DNA from: Rosellinia necatrix
Taxonomy: Eukaryota; Ascomycota; Sordariomycetes; Xylariales; Xylariaceae
DNA length: 64,000 nt
Assembly (NCBI GenBank): GCA_021209875.1
Contig: JAGYVD010000002.1
Coordinates: 1,364,001 to 1,428,000 of the forward strand
Direction: 5' to 3'
Shown one piece after another: positions 11,018 through 23,789 of this stretch (position 1 is the first letter of the stretch; the number at the start of each line of letters is the position of its first letter). The position numbers were made by a program, and so were the translations under genes. The notes below the pieces were generated by a model. The model was not told the DNA's origin. It saw only the letters and a list, made by a program, of their open reading frames with translations, and did not search any database.

Positions 11018-13427
11018 AACCGCAAGTTAAAATTAAAAACACACGTCCGGCGCCGAATAGAAATGAAGAGACAGATTGATTAGTAAGGGAATGTATAGCC
11101 ATAGGCTGAACCAGCAGCAAAGTGATGAATGGAAAGCCAAAAGGAACGAAAAGGTCGGAGTTCAACTCTCCTCACTAATATGAGGAAGGAAAGTCCTATT
11201 CAGGTCATACTCGTCGCCAAAGCCTGTGCACATCAGGCGATCCTCTGATCAATTAACCCACCGTGCATGGAGGCGAAACTTGGTGAGTGGAGAATAAGAT
11301 CGCAAGCTCTCACTCAGTCGTGGCATTCATGTCTCAAGTTGGGCCGAGGGGTATGGGGGCCGGGCGCTAGAGTGCAGAATCGAAACATGTATAGCGATGT
11401 GTATATTTCCTCTTTTGGACGTGCCACGATACCACGACAGGGATTCCTGAAACCTCCCAACGCAGAGCGAGCTGCTCTTCGGCCTGGGGTGATGTTTCGC
11501 TCAAAATATGCTAACCTTGGATAGTTAGTATCCAACTACCCGCTCGATTTCGGAGTCGCACTATAATCAAGCCTATAATCAGGTATATACTTCAACCTTC
11601 GTCACCCTTCTTATATGAAAACCCGCATGCCGGCCTGAAAACACGAAGAGATTTGCTGCAAGCTCTCTCACGTTCCTTTATTTCGACGTCAACTCCCCAA
11701 TGTAAGAAAGAAAATACAACAAAGGGATTCGCGATCTATCGCAAAAGAGTCTCCAGCGACGAATCGAATGTCAAGGCTGGGCGTACGCACTTCTTCCCAA
11801 ATTGAGGCTTCAGATATAGAAAGTGAAGCGGCTTGGAAGACATTCATATTTGGGTTCAAGTGTAGAACCCATAACAGACGCATCCGGCCAGCCCACCGAG
11901 TATATAAGAATCACGTTATGTCCTGGGTGTGCAGGCTATCGTGTTCTGCAAATAAGGCGACGGCACACTATCGGAATTGTGGTATTGATGCTAGCCGAGA
12001 GAAGCAAGCCAACAATCCCGATCTCGATAACGACCGATGCAAGTTGTCCCATCGTTACTGTTTGTATCCGGGGCGGGGCTTATAGGACGCAGTCCTAGAA
12101 GATCAGAGCAAGGCAATTTTAACGTTGCTTCCAGCCAATTATTTATCTACTATCCATCTAGTATGCTAACCTGGACAATTCGAGCGAAGGAGATAGTTGC
12201 ATCCTATCTCCTTTAGGTCCTGGGTATCATATGTGGACTTGATCCGATGAAAGCGGGCATAATGAAGCTCGCTTGGCTAGGTAGAGTCCACCGTCAACAT
12301 ATGTTGACTACTTCTTCGCTACAGCTAATTAGGAAAAGCCTCGCGTCAGCTATTGTAGAAGACTAGAATCCCACAGGCATAATCTATCTGTTCCATTTTT
12401 AGAACTTTATGTTCCCATCCCTGGGCTTTGTGATGAGCTCAAGCGCACGCTTGCTAAGGATGTACCATTTAGAAAACCTATGTCGACCTGGCATAGAAGA
12501 GATTCCATATAACGATCACGTCTCTAGTAAAGCTCCTTCAGGAGCCACGTTGGATTCGCAAATAGACGATGGGATGTCAAGGATTTAATGGTGGAGAAAC
12601 GACTAGGTACCGGGTCGTCTTAGATACCATCTGCCATCATTTCCTCCGCCCATCCCGTCTTCTCCGTCAGCTCTATTCTTAATCACCAGTTCAAGGCTGT
12701 GACTCCTCTGCCCTGTTCCATCTCACCCTGCCTGACTATCGTCATAGTTTTTACCCCTAAGTTAGCCAATCCGGTATTCATACCACCGCCGTTGCCACGC
12801 TTCCTGGCTGTGCGGGCTCGTCTTCCAATCTTAGCCCTTTCGCAAGCGGAAAACAACGTGTTTAATAAGATCCGACCAACAAGCGCTACCCCAGGCTGTG
12901 TCGTGTCAGTGGGAAGGCGAAGCTGATCGATGATCAAACGCCATGGATGGGGTCTTAAAGGGGTTGTTGTAGCTACGCGGTTTAGAGGACTTTAACTTGT
13001 ATTATTAAATGCATAGTATCAAAACCTCGTGCCTAGACGACGCTAGTACGAGCGCCTCGAGGCGAGCCCTAGTATGGGGGTCCTTCTAGATGGCTTGTGT
13101 CTTTCCAAGAGTATGATATTAGATGCCGTCCTGTTTAATATAACGCTGTCCAGGGATAAAGACATTCTTCAGGTCCTGCGCAGATAGGATTATGCATGTG
13201 TTGCATCATGTACGATCCCCAAACCCCGGGTTTCCCCCCGTTTATTACCGGCCTAGCGAGAGGAGCAAAGCACAACGCTATATCTACTTCCTTAGCTATG
13301 ATCAACAATTTGCTCCCTCAATTTCTCATGTTATTGACGTTATCAGGCAGGATATGAGGATGAGGATCCAATATAAGATCCAGCATTTACGCTAGCTGAC
13401 ATCGATTAGCGCATAAGCATTTGAGTA
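11018..13427. other. Intergenic region upstream of the UstYa gene
   Basis: 2.4 kb with only short frames (the longest, 105 aa at 11768-12085, has no recognisable domain). No tandem repeats or structured elements stand out. It may hold decayed sequence, but I see nothing I can name. Confidence 0.5.
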
Positions 13428-13498
13428 GCATCAGTGGTTTAGTGGTAAAATCCATCGTTGCCATCGATGGGCCCCGTGTTCGATTCACGGCTGATGCA
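13428..13498 (+). tRNA. tRNA-Gly (anticodon GCC)
   Basis: A 71-nt intronless cloverleaf. The acceptor stem GCATCAG pairs with CTGATGC, with discriminator A at 13498. A box TGGTTTAGTGG. The anticodon stem CATCG/CGATG encloses the loop TTGCCAT, giving anticodon GCC (glycine). T arm CCGTG-TTCGATT-CACGG. A T-run within 20 bases downstream (13511-13516) would terminate Pol III. All stems pair, so this copy looks functional, unlike the decayed glycine-tRNA-like sequence at 55645. Confidence 0.95.
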
Positions 13499-16400
13499 TA
13501 CATTCGTATATTTTTATTAATTTTCCAATTTGTATATAATACATTCCCAGGTGACCAGTATTATTTTGCCCAGCCTCTTTAAGAATTTGAACTTGTATAC
13601 CTCCTCATAAAATGTGCCTGACAGGCTTTTCTTTAATCTGCTAACGGGATAGCTGCATATCGGACGTGGGGGAGTCCTCTCACATGTGACTATTATCAAG
13701 TAAGGGGCAAAATGGGGGTTAATATTCAAAGAAAGTGTTTTATAGCTATAGCCTCAGGCGTCTCGAGATTTATGTTTAACCATGAGACCGTTTTAGCTCG
13801 TCCATCTACCACCTGCAAGAGCTATGCCTCGAGTTCTTCGTGGCCCCGTGAAAATAAATATCACTTAATTTCTCAAATGGTTGTTGCTGGTGATTTAAAA
13901 TACTGGTCTCTATCTCGACATAATTTAGAAACACTTTTACGCAAGTAACGGTTGTCTCGATCTCTGCCCCTCAAATCCTAACCAAAATTCGATCGTATAA
14001 CCGCCTGTAGACAGCCAGGCACTTAGCTCGACGATGACTTACTGGTGCGGTTCTGGTTGGATACGTTAGGCAAATTTTCTCGCTAAGATACTTGAGTTAT
14101 GCATGGCGAGGCGTCACTTTGACATACCTAGGTATGATGGAGCCCATATCATAAACTGTGAGCGTATTGAGCGAGATTAAAACCCATTCGCTCGACGTTG
14201 TCCGTTGTCGTGGGTTATTTACTAATGCGTTGGTTAAACGTTCTATATCTAGAAATCGCTCTTGGGCTGGGTATCAGATGTGTTCCTTGATGGCAGCTTC
14301 GCTCCCCGGACCCAGCCACATGTCCCTGTCCGGCTCGAAGATTAGATTTGTCAAGACATAGAGCGGCCCATCTGGGGCTAACACAACCGACTTAGCTATC
14401 TATGTAGCTAGCCCCGAAAAAAGCCGTTGGGGTAACGGTTTCGGATAATAACTATCATAGCATTTCTCGTCACGTGAACTCGGCGAATATTTTGAGACTG
14501 CTTTCGTCAAGATCTTCGATTTTAGCATTTTTGACTGACATAACTATACTGTTATCATAAATTTCTCTGAACAGTCGTATACTAACCACAATACGGCATA
14601 CTGCAATTTTCTGAACACCAAGTTTCTTTTTATGAATTGGCACATGGCAGTACACCATTGTAACGCTATCATGCACCTCACAAGCTGATGCTTCGGGGGC
14701 TTACGCATAATTCGGAGGATCTACCTGGGTTGACGTACTTCAGACCTCACAGGCTGGAGTCAGCACTTCTGGGAAAATCTCGTGTTGTAAACCAGCCAGA
14801 TTAAACCAGGCTGACATTGCTTGTTGAAGCAGATCTTAAGGGTTGTACCGGCTCACTCAAGCTTGCCGGGTCTATATCTTAGCCAAGCTGGTCATCAAGC
14901 AACGGGCGGTTTGGGCAAGGTGGCCGATACGGAAGGTAAAAAAGGAATGTTCACGGATTCCTCCAGGGGCGGGGTATGCCAGGGCCAATGGTTGGAAATG
15001 GGTGGCATCGAACTGGTGGGGATTGCAAACGCATAGCAGGTCGTAAGCTCACCGAATTGACCGGGCATCGTTTATAGTTGCAATTAGCTGGCTGGCTGGC
15101 GGTTGGAAGGCAAATCAGCTGATATGTAAGTCTAGGCTGACACTCGACGGCTGCTATGATGCAAAAGTGCGTTTCATGGGCCAAGGCGACTGAAGACTTC
15201 ATTGGGCGGGAATAGGGAAGGATTCTCCCCGGTGGTCACATCCCGCGGGATGGAGCAGAGGATTGGCTGGGTGTTTCAATAAAAAATTGAAATAAATTGT
15301 CGAGCCAGGTCAGCCTGACCAGAAGGGGAAAGACTTAATCTCCGTCTTATGGGGCACGGGCGATTCCCGTTTGGGTATCGGAACTTTTGAATCAGAAATC
15401 TTGGACCGGAGTCTTGTTACAACGACGGCCAGGCGTCTCCGAGGATTTTAGCTTAACACCGGCCCGATGTTATAGCCGTTGCCGTCGTCCCGCGTGCCTA
15501 CCAGCAGTCTAGGCAGTAGAGACGTGGACATATCAACCTGTTGTTGCCGGACCTCTACGTCCACTAGGTACCTACAAGCCGTATATATGTAAGTACTATG
15601 CGCTTATCTACCTAATGGTCTGCATACATATGGCATACGTGCCCCGCATGGTTGCCCTCAGACCGCTTTCTAGTGCTGGGTACTACTTCGTGGTATTTTC
15701 CGCTTTGCCTTGTTAGGCCGTGATGCACTTTAAGGATGTCAAGTATCCCGTCTCCTTATCACCCAACGTCTCTGCTGTCATGCATATCGGTGACTTGCGT
15801 CACGGTGTACACTCACCACTACACATACTTGTAACTATGTGCTGTATGTTGCCTAGTCGCACCTGGTTCTATGATAGTGCCGCGGACCATACTAGGATCA
15901 GGACGTTCATGCTGGCAAGCAGGCTAAGGCTTGCCTGCACATTGCACATTGCATGTTGCATCAGGTGAGGTACGTGTATAGTTACCGAATAAATAGCTTA
16001 GAGCCTGCTGTGTCTGACTCTTGCACACCGAAAAAGGTTGCCGTGTCAGCATACTTCCAACAGTAGCAACAATGATGCTGTTATGTTTCGTCATCAAGGC
16101 TGGACGTGATTGCTGGATGTTTCTGGGCCCTTGGTTGAGACGATCGTATTGATAGCCACAACTCGAAGTGTATAACTCCATCAGGGATCAGGGAGGTCTT
16201 GCTCCCCCCAATAAGCCCAGGCCAAAACCACACTGCACAGAGTCTTTAGATGCCAGCTTGTTGGACACAACAGTTAATATAGCCGAGTTGGGACGTGAGC
16301 AAAAGGACCGAGGGATGCTTTGGTTTGACAAGCACCGCGGGTCTCGCCGATTGTCTTGGCGCACACTTCACTTCGAATGTCTATAAGCAATTATGACGAT

Positions 16401-19400
16401 AGGAGTAAGGTAGAGCAAAGGTAACATAGTCAACGGTGTTGGTGGTCACACCGGACATGGCCATTGACCAGGCTTTACTTACCTACTTACTTGTCAAGGA
16501 CTTATTGACAACCAACGAGATAATCCTGAATGGGGGATGGGGGAGGACCGGCGCCTGTGGGGTTTGGCATGTACCTATGCAGTGGGTTCTGGGTAGGAAG
16601 GGTACACTACACCTGGTATCCACTGACCTAGGAATACCTACCTAATAGATACAAACACTGTACTGTAACAGCACACGCGAGCAGGTATCCGCCCGGGGTG
16701 CCCTGCGCACCTAACCCACTGGGTGCCGGTTTCTCATAGTGGGGCAGGAATGGATCCGCCTCTGTTGTGCTCCCCTGTTGTGAGGTTTTTGTGATATTCA
16801 TTGGTAGCAACTGCTATTTTCTAGTATGTTCGGCATGGTGGTTGAACATGCAATACATAGGTAATACTTGGCGAGAAAGACAAGACTTGCCACATTGGGC
16901 AATATTATATGTTGGCACCCCTCCCATAATGTTAACTGGAGGCTATGCTAATGTGCCAATTTGCCAATACATACGTACATACAAAGTGCCTAGGCATAGA
17001 GTGCTATAGTCGTACACAACTCAGCCCCAAGGAGCCGTCTTATCAACCCCCACACCTATTCAGAAATATTTTGCTACTTCCGTAGTAATAGTTATGTAGT
17101 ATCTATTGTTAACGTTATGCATTTCAAAATGGGACATACTCAGTACCTATCTCTGCCTGTTCTAGCTGCTAGCTGCCTGCTATACCTTTGGACCATGCTG
17201 GTACAGGATCAGGCTCAAACGCTTGGACTACAGTATGTATAGGCTCAATAAGCGCTATAAGATGCCGCGTGAGACGTCAAAAACCCCGGCTGACAAAGGT
17301 TAGGACCTATCTAGAACAAGGTGCTATCATAGTAGTTTGATAATGTGGGCTGAACACCACCCCCCTCTCAAAAAAAGCAAGAAAACTGGGCATACCTGGG
17401 GAGGTGTGGATATTTCCGAGTCGACTTTGACTTTGATCACAAATTCGGGAGGGTGGGTCCATCTATAACAACAAACGAAAATAAAAACATTGTACACGAT
17501 GGCCGAGGACTCCAGACAACAGCGGTAGGAACGACGCTAAAATGCAGAGAAAAACAGAAATGGTAGAGGCGAGCGCATGAGGGAATAATGCGACGTCGAC
17601 CTGATTTGCGCGTCAACACCCGACGGGCTGAAGGCTAGCGATTACAATAATGGCATGCTATTCATATCTGCCTAGGGCCTGCGTACTTGTCTTTGACAGC
17701 CTTGGATGCTTTAGTACCTAACTTCCTGGGTAGGTGGGTATACACAAACATTGCAAAATACCTACCCTACGCTTCCTCTATACTGCTAGTATCAGGTATT
17801 ACTTGTTGCTGTATGCTGCCTCCGAGAAAAGTAGAAGGAAGGATCCGTAGATAGACAGCAAAGCCTATTGTTACAAGTTTGCAGTAGGTAGGTATTGTCT
17901 TCATACCTTTCAGGGCAACTACATACACAGTTCTTTAGTTTCTTACGTACTGTATAGGTAGGTAGGTAGGTAGTGTACGCATCATCCAGAGTACAAACAT
18001 ATGTAAACGAACGCCCCCTCCCCGATGTTCTATTCTGTCTGTGCTGCAAGACCCCCCTTGCAACCCGCCCATGCATCAGCACTCGCCCGAACCAGCCATC
18101 ATGCAGCACAGGGCTTTTTTCGTACGACCTGCAGGAGCTTGAGTACCTAAGGATGCTGAGTAGCAGCAGGCGTCTGTCCTTGTGGGTCCCCCGGGTACCT
18201 TGAACCTTGTCCCCACCCACAAATCAATCAGCCAACCCAGGCCTTACACCACACAGCGTAGTACACCATACCTAGGTACCTATGTTCCAGGTAGGTTAGG
18301 AAGCCATCGCGGCCTAGGATTAAGTTAGCAAATACCCCACCGGCGGCCTGCAGCAGCGGTATATAGCGGTCCCGCACTACACCCAATATGTGGTAGTACT
18401 TAGTACCCTACCTGGCGAGGCAGTGGTAGCAGGTAGGCACGGCAGCGCAAGGGTTGTTATGTAGGTAGTGTACTTCAGGTACTACCTGATCAGTGTTGCT
18501 TGTGTCGTATACGGGATGGGTCCTGACGTACGGTAGATACCTCCTATACTACGTAGGTACCTGCTATTGTACACGCACGTATGCGCAGCGCTTCCGGGTA
18601 ACTCTTCTAGGCGGGCGATGTACATCTGCCCATTCACGCAGCCTGTTTGGTACTTTATATCGTTTCGTGTGGTACGTGTCCCCCCGTCAGGCCCTAGGTA
18701 CATTACCTCCATCTCGACTTCGGACGCGGTACAGATGTACATCTGGACACGCTAGCGCCCACTTGCGGCATGGGAAGCTGCAGTCCAACAAAATCCGGGT
18801 ACATAATACCGAAGGGGCGCTCACACAAGCCGGCCGTGCTGGCTTTGGCTCGAGCTCCTCTTCTCTCCCATCCACCCTGCCGCTAGTTCTTCTTCTTTTG
18901 GCGCGAGCAACAAAACATTTACCTCTCCTTTCCATCCGGATAAATCCAATTCATTCATTCGCCCAGCAACCCGTTCGTGGCGACGTCGTCGCAGATACCA
19001 TACCACACCGAGCCGAGCGTTACGCCCCGGCCTGTTTCGACCTATCGGAGCCCCGACAATTATGTTTATCGTGATCTGACGAGGCTTGACACTGCCCATC
19101 ACCAAGTCTCGCCTCATTTTCGTCACTCACCACGCCCGAATCGACCAGGGCAACGTCTCTTGCCTACTGCGGCGAATCCCAGACAACCCAGCATTTGGCG
19201 TCGGCAAGCTCGCAGCAAAAATCGATAAAAAGAATTTTCTCGCGACACGACTTGACATCCGAGGAGGACGCGCGCTCCCTAGAAAGGAAAGGGAAGCGAC
19301 ATACGGCCTATTGCGAGCGCATTATAGCCAAACCACATAGGATACAAACACAATTATAACGGTCGGCTAGCGTGTGTGTCATCTCATACAAAATCCCAAT

Positions 19401-19404
19401 CACC
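13499..19404. other. Long gene-poor stretch before the Tup1 gene
   Basis: 5.9 kb without a supportable gene. The part from about 17,700 to 18,600 is crowded with GGTAGGTAGG, CCTAGG and GGTACC motifs, often palindromic (for example CCTAGGTACC near 18,270). From 18,840 to 19,400 it becomes C/T-rich and is likely the promoter and leader of the co-repressor gene. The many short frames here overlap each other on both strands and look random. Confidence 0.5.
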
Positions 19405-21468
19405 ATGTCTATGTATCCGCACCGCGGCCTGCCGCAGAGTGCTGCTCGCCTCAACGAATTGCTGGATCAAATTCGTACCGAGTTCGATAACCAAGTTCGC
19501 ATTAACGAAGGTTATGAGACACAGAGTAGGTTCCACAAACTGCCTGGTTGCGACTTCGTCTCTTTGTGAAGCGCTTCCCAGCTCCTTTTTGACATCGTCG
19601 AGGCAATCCCGCTAAATAATCACAGTCCAACAGCAAGTTCAGGAAGCTTCACTCATCCGGGATAAGGTCTATCAACTAGAGCAGGCACACTTGACTATCA
19701 AGCAGAAGTATGCAATATACTTACTTCCTACTATTGTTCTATATTTTGAAACCACCTCTGACTTAATTTAGATACGATGAGGAAATTGTTCTCCTCCGCC
19801 GCCAACTCGAAGCTGCTCGGGGAGGCGCGCCTCCGCAGCCTGGTATGCCCGGTCCCCAGCATGGCGGCCCTTCCGCTCCACCGCCATCGATTGGCGTTGG
19901 GAGTAATCTCTTCGGTGGTATCATGACCGGCCAGGGAGGCCAAAGCGCCGGCTTGCCCCCTCAGCCGCCCCCTCCAGAGCATCAGCCTCCTGGAGCCCAG
20001 CACCAGATGCCGCAGCCACCTCCGGGCCTCCAGGGGCCGCCGCCGCCTCCTCCACCGCCGTCACAGGCTCCTCCCTTCCAGCCTGGTTACGCCCCAGGTC
20101 CAGGCCCAAATGGCTTCCCAGGCCAAGCCCCCCAGACAACGGCATCTCCCGGGCCTGGCAAGCGTGGTATTGGACGGCCTCCAGCGGGTGGTCCGGCTAC
20201 GCCCCAGATCAACACACCTCTCCCATACGCCGGTCCTGGCGCGTCGCCGCAGGTTCCCAACCACCCGACGCCCGACCATAGGGTCGTTCATCCACCCCCG
20301 AGCGCCATGGTGAATAATGCCCTCGGGGAGTTAGATCCGGATCGTGTCCCCGCCCATGTGAAGAAGACTCGGGACGACTGGTTTGTCATTTTCAACCAGC
20401 ATGTTCCTCGGGTATTGGATGTCGATCTGGTCCACACGTTATCTCACGAGAGTGTAGTCTGCTGTGTCCGATTCAGTCACGACGGAAAATATGTGGCCAC
20501 TGGTTGCAATCGCTCTGCGCAAATCTACGATGTCAGCAGCGGAGAAAAGGTCTGTGTTCTGCAGGATGAAAGCGCCGATGTCTCTGGTGATTTGTATATC
20601 AGAAGCGTTTGCTTTAGTCCCGATGGCAAATATCTTGCGACCGGAGCAGAAGATAAACTTATTCGTGTATGTTCACACATCCACATATTTTAATGCTGCC
20701 TGGCAGGTACTGACATGTCTAGGTCTGGGATATTGCTAACCGAACCATTCGCAATACATTTGCGGGTCACGAGCAAGATATTTATTCGCTCGATTTTGCA
20801 CGCGACGGCCGAACCATTGCCTCTGGCAGCGGAGACAGGACTGTGCGCCTTTGGGACATTGACAATAGCAATAACATATTAACTTTCACCATTGAGGATG
20901 GCGTTACTACTGTTGCTATTTCGCCGGATACCAAGTTTGTGGCAGCTGGTTCGCTAGATAAGAGCGTTCGCGTTTGGGATATTCAACAGGGATACCTTCT
21001 AGAACGCTTGGAAGGGCCCGATGGCCACAAGGACAGCGTTTACTCTGTCGCCTTCTCTCCTAGCGGCAAGGAACTTGTCAGTGGCAGTCTAGATAAGACA
21101 ATCAAGATGTGGGAACTTTCACCCCCTCGAGTCCCGAACCACACGGGACCTAAGGGAGGAAGATGCATCAAGACCTTTGAGGGTCATCGCGTATGTTGTT
21201 CCAAGCTGATCTATGATACTTTGCTGACCATATCTAGGATTTTGTCCTGAGCGTTGCGCTTACCCCGGATGCAAACTGGGTAATGTCCGGATCGAAGGAT
21301 CGTGGCGTACAATTCTGGGACCCGCGAACGGGTTACACCCAACTGATGCTCCAGGGCCACAAGAATAGCGTCATTTCTGTCGCCCCTAGCCCAACTGGCG
21401 GATACTTCGCGACAGGCTCTGGTGATATGCGGGCTCGTATTTGGTCATACCGCACTCTCACGCAGTAG
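19405..21468 (+). CDS. rco-1: General transcriptional co-repressor Tup1/RCO-1
   Basis: Five exons (19405-19525, 19626-19707, 19772-20666, 20723-21190, 21238-21468) give 598 residues, close to Neurospora RCO-1. Introns are 100, 64, 56 and 47 bp with GTAGGT, GTATGC, GTATGT and GTATGT donors. Residues about 13-85 form the Tup1 N-terminal helix ([15 protein letters not shown] through [20 protein letters not shown]) that tetramerises and binds Ssn6/Cyc8. A proline/glutamine/glycine-rich linker runs about 93-250. From about 285 come the WD40 repeats, with blade ends VWDI, LWDI, VWDI, MWEL, FWDP and IWSY. The product is a nuclear co-repressor recruited by DNA-binding proteins, controlling glucose repression, conidiation and secondary metabolism in filamentous fungi. 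Exons 4 and 5 start at codon boundaries; the final TAG follows SYRTLTQ. Confidence 0.96.
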
Positions 21469-21999
21469 GAACCGCGTTAATACGTCCGTGGCGGACGGGC
21501 GATCTCTTTGATTATGACAGACATAGTCTATCAGCTATCTGTCACGTGTACAGTAGATGGCATAGTGTTACTGCCGTCGGACCTACGCCTTGCGCGCCGG
21601 GCACACCTCCCAGGGTCGTGTTGGAAAAGTTGGGAATCATGATCAGCGGGTGGTAGGAGGACGCAATGGATGAGACGGATACGTAAAAAAAAACAGTAGC
21701 AGCCCAGGCTGTCAACAGCGCGTTTTCTATGCAAGTGGTGGGTTTAGAAGCCAGTGTTACTAGTGTGCTGTTTATTGTTGCTCGTCCATCTAAATCTTGA
21801 CTTTATGCCTTAATGAAACAGTCTGGGCAGTGCTTGATGATATACTCTATCGTGAAACTGAGGGTGATGAAATAGGAGCATGTCGGTACCGTAGCCCTGG
21901 AAAACTCTGCTCACACAAACACATCAAGGTTAATGTTCTAGGGTTTTGATCGTCGGGCTGGGGGGCTAATATGGGCGAATGTTACATGTGACGGCAAAT
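21469..21999. other. Convergent 3' flank between Tup1 and RMP1 genes
   Basis: 531 bases shared by the 3' ends of two converging genes. No further gene or structured element is seen. Confidence 0.6.
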
Positions 22000-22482
22000 C
22001 TAAAAGAGGCCTCTGAACAAATCATCGAATTCGTCGCCCTTCTTAGCCTTCTTTTTCTTCTTCCTATCCTTGCCATCCCCCGTGCTCTTGTCGTTCTCAC
22101 CTCCCTTAGTAACTTTAGGATTAGTAGTCGTAGTAATCGTCGCCATTGTCATGACGGTCTTCGCCTTCTTAGCGGGTCTGGCGACCTCGCTGCTGCTCCT
22201 CCCTCCCTCGTCCAGGAGGAGGTCGGGGAGCACCGCCCGCTGCCGTCTCTTGCTGGACGACGACGGCACCTCCGCCGCCGCTACCACCACCACTGGGGAG
22301 GCCGCCGCCGCCGCCGCCGCTCCGTCCGCCGCCTCCGAAGACGGCGCCCTCATCCCCGCGCCGCCGACGATCGCTACGCCTGCCTTCCTCGCCTCCCGGC
22401 GCTGCTCGGCCGCCGCGCGCTCCACGGCCTCGCGGGATACCGCCTTGCCCCCGTCCCTGCCCGCCGCGACAGCAGCAGCAGA

Positions 22483-22513
<31 letters not shown>

Positions 22514-23639
22514 GCCTGTCTCCCGAGTCCCGTCGGCATCAGCGTCGGCGTCTTCATCTTCGACTTCGTCTTCCCCTTCCCCACCGCCGCCGCCGGCGGG
22601 GCAGCAGTATCGCTTGCGACCGAGCCAGGGCCTTCAGCTGACAGCGGTGGCGCGCTCCCTCCTCCTCCTCCTCCTCCTGAAATTGCCGCCGTGGCGCTAG
22701 AGGGCCCGAGCTCAGCCCCTGCCGCTACTTCCGCTGCTGGCGCCACCGTCGCCCTTGCTGTTGCTGTAATCTCACGCGCAGAAGAAGAAAAAGAAGAAGA
22801 AAAAGAAGAAGAAGAAGAAGAAGAAGAAGAAGAAGAGGGTGGGGGTGGGGGTGGGGGTAGGGGTAGGGGTGATGGTGGCGGCGGAAGAAGGCTTGCTGGC
22901 CGCCTGAGCGGCGCCGCACAGTCGCACGCCGCCTGGACCTGGGCCAGGACGCCCAGCAGCACGACGCCCAGCGGCGCGAACTGGTTGTCGGCCGCGAGTT
23001 GGGAGAAGGCCCTGCAACGGAAAAAGGTTGGTGTTAGCGACCGCGCGCACCGGGTGTGTGTGTGTGTGTTTCTTGGACCATGTATATGCATAAGAGCCAT
23101 GGCTTTTTTTTTTTTTTAATTCTAAAACTCCTGTTTCGCAAGTATGGCGTGTGCGTATTTGAGGGAAGAAGACTGACAGATCAAAAATAAAAATAGAAAA
23201 ATAGAAAAATAGAAAAAAAGGAAAAAAGAACTCACAAGTAACACTTTGGAACCAGGACATCGCGCAACCAGACGGCGCGCGCAACGACGTTCGCGTCCTC
23301 CACCGCGTCCGTCCCCCCGACGTCGTTGATCTCGAGTCCGACCTCCCCTCGCCTCTTCCGGCCGCCGCCGTCGCCGTCGCCGTCGCCGTCGGACGCCAAC
23401 AACGCCTCGCGGCGACGCCTCTTGCCCTGGGCCCTGGCCGCCCTCGCGGCCCGCGCGGCGCGGCGGCGCGCGGCGTCGTCGGCGCCGGCCAGGTCCCCGG
23501 CGAGCGCGGCGCCGCCCCGGCGCAGCATGCCGAAGCACCGCCACCACGCGGCCCGGCGGTGCTGGTTGCGGTTGCGATGCGCGAGGCCCGCGAGCACGGG
23601 CTGCAGCGGCCCGAGGCGGGCGAGGGCGCGCGCGTACGA

Positions 23640-23672
<33 letters not shown>

Positions 23673-23789
23673 TGTCATCGTAGTCTCTGCCGCCGACTCC
23701 GTAGTGGTGGTGGTAGTAGGTATGCTCCTGCTGGTGGTTTGCGACTGGGCGGCAGCAGCGCCGCGGTTGGCGCTCTTTGGTGTGGGCAT
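22000..23789 (-). CDS. RMP1: RNase MRP protein subunit Rmp1 (RNA-binding domain), low-complexity-rich
   Basis: Two exons, 23789-23236 and 23011-22000, around a 224-bp intron (donor GTGAGT, acceptor TTGCAG), give 521 residues. The conserved core is split by the intron. Exon 1 carries HRNRNQHRRAAWWRCFGMLR at 71-90 and VWLRDVLVPKCY at about 173-184; exon 2 continues AFSQLAADNQFAPLGVVLLG at 186-205. This matches the RNA-binding domain of Rmp1, a subunit specific to RNase MRP, which processes pre-rRNA at site A3 in the nucleolus. Yeast Rmp1 is about 200 residues; here polythreonine, polyserine, polyglycine and polyalanine runs and an acidic-basic tail (KKKKKAKKGDEFDDLFRGLF) lengthen it. The core gives the identification; exon 2 beyond residue 215 is mostly low complexity. 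Confidence 0.85.
22781..22837. repeat. (GAA)n tract coding for polyserine in RMP1
   Basis: An almost pure GAA/AAG tract of 57 bases on the plus strand. In the RMP1 frame (minus) it encodes consecutive serines and phenylalanines and is immediately followed by GGGGTG repeats encoding prolines. Length variation between strains is likely. Confidence 0.9.

Noticed and set aside
11768..12085. 105-residue plus frame
   Set aside because: No domain, no Kozak-like context, and a competing frame over the same bases.
18493..19074. 193-residue plus frame before the Tup1 gene
   Set aside because: Overlapped by equal frames on the other strand, no domain, lies in a motif-rich spacer and probable 5' leader.
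22070..23119. 349-residue plus-strand frame
   Set aside because: Antisense shadow of RMP1 made of alanine, serine, glutamate and glycine runs; the minus strand has the conserved Rmp1 core and sensible splicing.
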